DNA from: Salinihabitans flavidus
GTDB taxonomy: Bacteria; Pseudomonadota; Alphaproteobacteria; Rhodobacterales; Rhodobacteraceae
DNA length: 64,000 bases
Assembly: GCF_900110425.1 (NCBI RefSeq)
Contig: NZ_FODS01000019.1
Coordinates: forward strand, 1-64,000
Direction of reading: 5' to 3'
The position numbers were made by a program, and so were the translations under genes. Numbering within the stretch: position 1 is the first letter of the stretch; each line of letters starts with the position of its first letter. This document shows positions 61,825 to 64,000 of the stretch, one piece after another. The notes beneath the pieces were generated by a model. That model saw only the letters and a list, made by a program, of their open reading frames with translations, had not been told where the DNA came from and did no database searches.

Positions 61825-61844
61825 TTATCCACACGCGATCCACA
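61825..61844 (+). promoter_or_regulatory. pair of DnaA boxes upstream of dnaB
   Basis: TTATCCACA at 61825-61833 is a perfect match to the strong DnaA-box consensus. A weaker copy CGATCCACA follows at 61836-61844, exactly 11 bases later on the same strand. They lie about 80-100 bases before the dnaB ATG, so DnaA may regulate the helicase gene. Confidence 0.65.
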
Positions 61845-61923
61845 GAAACATACAATTTGCGCCCCGCGCGCCGGGTGATCTAGAACCCGCCGACAGGGCA
61901 CTACACGGGAATCGGGGGCAGAC

Positions 61924-63414
61924 ATGAACGAGATCAGCATCTTCAACGCATCCGGCACGGGGGCGGAAGATGGCGATCCCATGCCGCATTCCATCGAAGC
62001 GGAGCAGCAGCTTCTCGGTGCGATTCTGACCAACAATGACATCTACGACCGGGTCGCAGCGATCATCCAGGCGCAGCATTTCTACGACCCGGTCCATGCC
62101 CACATCTACGAGGTCGCCGCCGCCCGGATTGCCAAGAACAATCTGGCCTCGCCGGTCACGCTCAAGGCGTTTCTGGAAGACGATCCGGGGCTGAAGGAAC
62201 TGGGCGGGCCGTCCTATCTCGCGCGGCTCGCGGGCTCTGCCATCTCGGCCTATGCGGCGCGCGACTATGCGCAGATGATCTATGACATGGCCATCCGGCG
62301 AGAGTTGATCGGGCTGGGCCACAACATCGCCTCCAAGGCGGCCAAGGTCGACGTGGAGAGCGAGCCGCGAGAGCAGATCGTTGAGGCGGAACAGGCACTC
62401 TACAAACTCTCCGAACAGGGCAAGGCAGACAGCGGGTTTGTCTCCTTCCTGCGCGCCGTGACCGAGGCCGTGAACACCGCCAATGCCGCCTATCAGCGCG
62501 AAGGCGGGCTTGCCGGCATTTCCACCGGGCTGACCGATCTGGACAAGAAACTGGGCGGACTGCACCCGTCGGACCTTTTGATTCTGGCGGGGCGCCCATC
62601 GATGGGAAAGACCTCGCTGGCCACCAATATCGCCTTCAACGTCGCCAAGGCATACAAGCGGGGACAGCGCCCCGACGGAACCGAAGGCGCAATCGAGGGG
62701 GGCGTGGTCGGCTTCTACAGCCTCGAGATGAGCGCCGAGCAGCTTGCCGCGCGGATCCTGTCGGAAGCCTCCGAAGTGCCGTCCGAGCAGATCCGCAAGG
62801 GCGACATGACCGAGGCCGAATTCCGCCGGTTCGTCGATGCCGCCAAGTCGCTTGAGGCGTGCCCGCTGTTCATCGACGACACCCCGGCCCTTCCCATTGC
62901 GCAGCTTGCGGCGCGGGCACGCCGGCTGAAACGGACCCATGGGCTCGATCTTCTGGTAATCGACTACTTGCAACTCTGCCGCGGCTCTTCGCGGAATGAA
63001 AACCGGGTCAACGAGATCTCGGAAATCACCATGGGCATGAAGGCGATTGCCAAGGAGTTGAACATTCCGGTCATTGCCCTGTCGCAGCTCTCGCGCCAGG
63101 TCGAGGCGCGCGAGGACAAACGCCCGCAGCTTTCCGACCTGCGCGAATCGGGGTCCATCGAGCAGGACTCCGACGTGGTGATGTTCGTCTTCCGTGAAGA
63201 ATACTACGTTGAGCGCGAAAAACCGTCGGACGACAGGCTCGATGAGATGGCGAGCTGGCAGGAACGGATGGAGCGCCTTCACGGCAAGGCGGAGGTTGTC
63301 ATCGGCAAGCAGCGTCACGGCCCGATCGGCACGGTGGATCTGGCGTTCGAAGGGCGTTTCACCCGCTTCAGCAACCTCGTTCAACCGTGGCAGCAGGGCG
63401 CCGACACCTTCTAG
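61924..63414 (+). CDS. dnaB: replicative DNA helicase DnaB
   Basis: The 496-residue hexameric helicase unwinds DNA at the replication fork. The N-terminal DnaG-binding domain (PHSIEAEQQLLGAILTNNDIYDRV) is linked to a RecA-like domain with Walker A LAGRPSMGKTSLA, Walker B LLVIDYLQL, VIALSQLSRQVEARED and the Arg finger region SDLRESGSIEQDSDVVMFV. No intein interrupts it. An insertion of about 15 residues after NVAKAYKRG (RPDGTEGAIEGG) is common in alphaproteobacteria. GGGGGCAG lies upstream of the ATG. It converges with the cytochrome gene downstream. Confidence 0.98.
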   Translation: MNEISIFNASGTGAEDGDPMPHSIEAEQQLLGAILTNNDIYDRVAAIIQAQHFYDPVHAHIYEVAAARIAKNNLASPVTLKAFLEDDPGLKELGGPSYLARLAGSAISAYAARDYAQMIYDMAIRRELIGLGHNIASKAAKVDVESEPREQIVEAEQALYKLSEQGKADSGFVSFLRAVTEAVNTANAAYQREGGLAGISTGLTDLDKKLGGLHPSDLLILAGRPSMGKTSLATNIAFNVAKAYKRGQRPDGTEGAIEGGVVGFYSLEMSAEQLAARILSEASEVPSEQIRKGDMTEAEFRRFVDAAKSLEACPLFIDDTPALPIAQLAARARRLKRTHGLDLLVIDYLQLCRGSSRNENRVNEISEITMGMKAIAKELNIPVIALSQLSRQVEAREDKRPQLSDLRESGSIEQDSDVVMFVFREEYYVEREKPSDDRLDEMASWQERMERLHGKAEVVIGKQRHGPIGTVDLAFEGRFTRFSNLVQPWQQGADTF

Positions 63415-63543
63415 GAAAGCGTCCGCTGCCGGCTACCATGGCGGCGTCCCACCCATCCCGGGCCAGTGCACGAAACGATCCGGCAGGTGCTCGATCTCTG
63501 CGCAGTGTCCCGCCAGATGATCGCAAGAGCGTTGCCCGTCAAT

Positions 63544-63948
63544 CTATTGCTGGATCGATTCCAGATAATACATCAGCGCCGCAAGCTTTCTCGGCGTCGG
63601 TGTCATCTTTTCATCGCCCACATCAACCGGAACCAGATCACCGCTCATCAATTCGCCGAATTCCGGCATGGTCATCCCCGGCACCGGCTCGCGGGTGTAA
63701 CCGTCGATCTGGCTCAGAACCTCCGCCCGCGGGAAGGTTCCGCCGTTGCGTTGCGCAATGCGCGTCAGATCGGCAGGCGCTTGTTTCAGCGTGACCCCAT
63801 CGGCCGCGTTGCCCGTCGCATTCGGCCCGTGGCAGGTGGCGCAATAGGTCGTGTAGATCTGCGCCCCCTCGTTGCGCGTCGGCATTTCGACCTCCGTGCA
63901 GGCCACGAACAGCGCAAGCGCACCCAGTCCTCCCAGCCAGACCTTCAT
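63544..63948 (-). CDS. small c-type cytochrome, probable lipoprotein
   Basis: The 134-residue protein has a lipoprotein-type signal (MKVWLGGLGALALFVAC, lipid-attachment Cys at 17). A class I cytochrome c domain follows: heme motif CATCH in IYTTYCATCHGPNATG, then the axial Met probably in PGMTMPEFGE, and a C-terminal helix LAALMYYLESIQQ. It should carry electrons in the periplasm, held to the membrane by lipid. Its ATG overlaps the stop of another cytochrome-like gene upstream (ATGA), so the two are cotranslated and may exchange electrons. Confidence 0.9.
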   Translation of the reverse strand: MKVWLGGLGALALFVACTEVEMPTRNEGAQIYTTYCATCHGPNATGNAADGVTLKQAPADLTRIAQRNGGTFPRAEVLSQIDGYTREPVPGMTMPEFGELMSGDLVPVDVGDEKMTPTPRKLAALMYYLESIQQ

Positions 63949-64000
63949 TCCTGCACCGCCCTGAGATAATCCACCAGATCCGAAACTGGCCCGCTTGTCA
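63945..64000 (-). CDS. C-terminal end of an upstream gene, probably a c-type cytochrome (cut by window edge)
   Basis: The last 18 codons before a TGA at 63945-63947 read TSGPVSDLVDYLRAVQE. This resembles the closing helix of class I cytochromes c (DLVDYLRxLQ). The stop overlaps the start of the next cytochrome gene. The heme motif would be beyond the window, so the assignment rests on this helix and the neighbour. Confidence 0.5.
   Translation of the reverse strand, partial: TSGPVSDLVDYLRAVQE

Overview
The window looks like a high-GC alphaproteobacterial chromosome, most likely a marine Rhodobacteraceae (Roseobacter-group) bacterium. This rests on gene content and order: a divergent Lrp regulator followed by cysG-DUF2849-cysI-cysH-DUF934-fpr, a form II cox cluster with MoxR/VWA/XdhC partners, lon next to a small HU-like gene, a tripartite tricarboxylate transporter beside xsc, and pyrC-pyrE-dnaB. 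There is no rRNA operon and no CRISPR array. Two tRNA genes are present (Ser-GCT and Val-CAC).

Left third (1-11 kb) is an accessory catabolic cluster bordered on the left by a broken IS5-type element. It holds an epimerase, an IclR regulator, a minus-strand operon (PhyH-type dioxygenase, thiamine-diphosphate enzyme, short-chain dehydrogenase) and a divergent plus-strand unit (TctC-TctB-TctA transporter, then Xsc). Xsc splits sulfoacetaldehyde into acetyl phosphate and sulfite, so I read the cluster as import and degradation of an unidentified organosulfonate. No Pta, sulfite exporter, sulfite dehydrogenase or ComDE is encoded beside it. This is the best candidate for an undescribed pathway.

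11-25 kb is mixed accessory DNA: a FecR-like/CHASE2-cyclase pair, a Sel1-repeat protein whose seven repeats are nearly identical, a hydrolase, an orphan peptide-type binding protein, and a three-gene unit (ATP-grasp, PLP decarboxylase, urea-transporter/M23 fusion) whose first gene was cut at its 5' end by an IS66 fragment close to tRNA-Ser. 25-30.4 kb, between the two tRNAs, carries a large glycosyltransferase-like protein, a sulfotransferase and a methyltransferase-like protein, probably for cell-surface glycan. 30.4-38 kb has an HU-like protein, Lon, a methyltransferase-like gene, a secreted M48-SPOR protein overlapping a peptidoglycan amidase, and a two-gene unit of unknown membrane/coiled-coil proteins.

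38-50 kb is core metabolism: tgt, a RimB-RimK fusion, two Fe-S assembly genes, tpiA, the assimilatory sulfate-reduction operon with its Lrp regulator, fpr, and infC with a rare ATA start. 50-58.7 kb is the minus-strand form II cox (xanthine-oxidase family) cluster with maturation genes. 58.9-64 kb returns to core genes (pyrC, pyrE, dnaB with DnaA boxes upstream) and ends in two coupled cytochrome c-type genes, the last cut by the window edge. An 11-bp tandem repeat occurs in two intergenic regions about 12 kb apart. Sulfite from Xsc could in principle feed CysI in the same window, but that link is inference.
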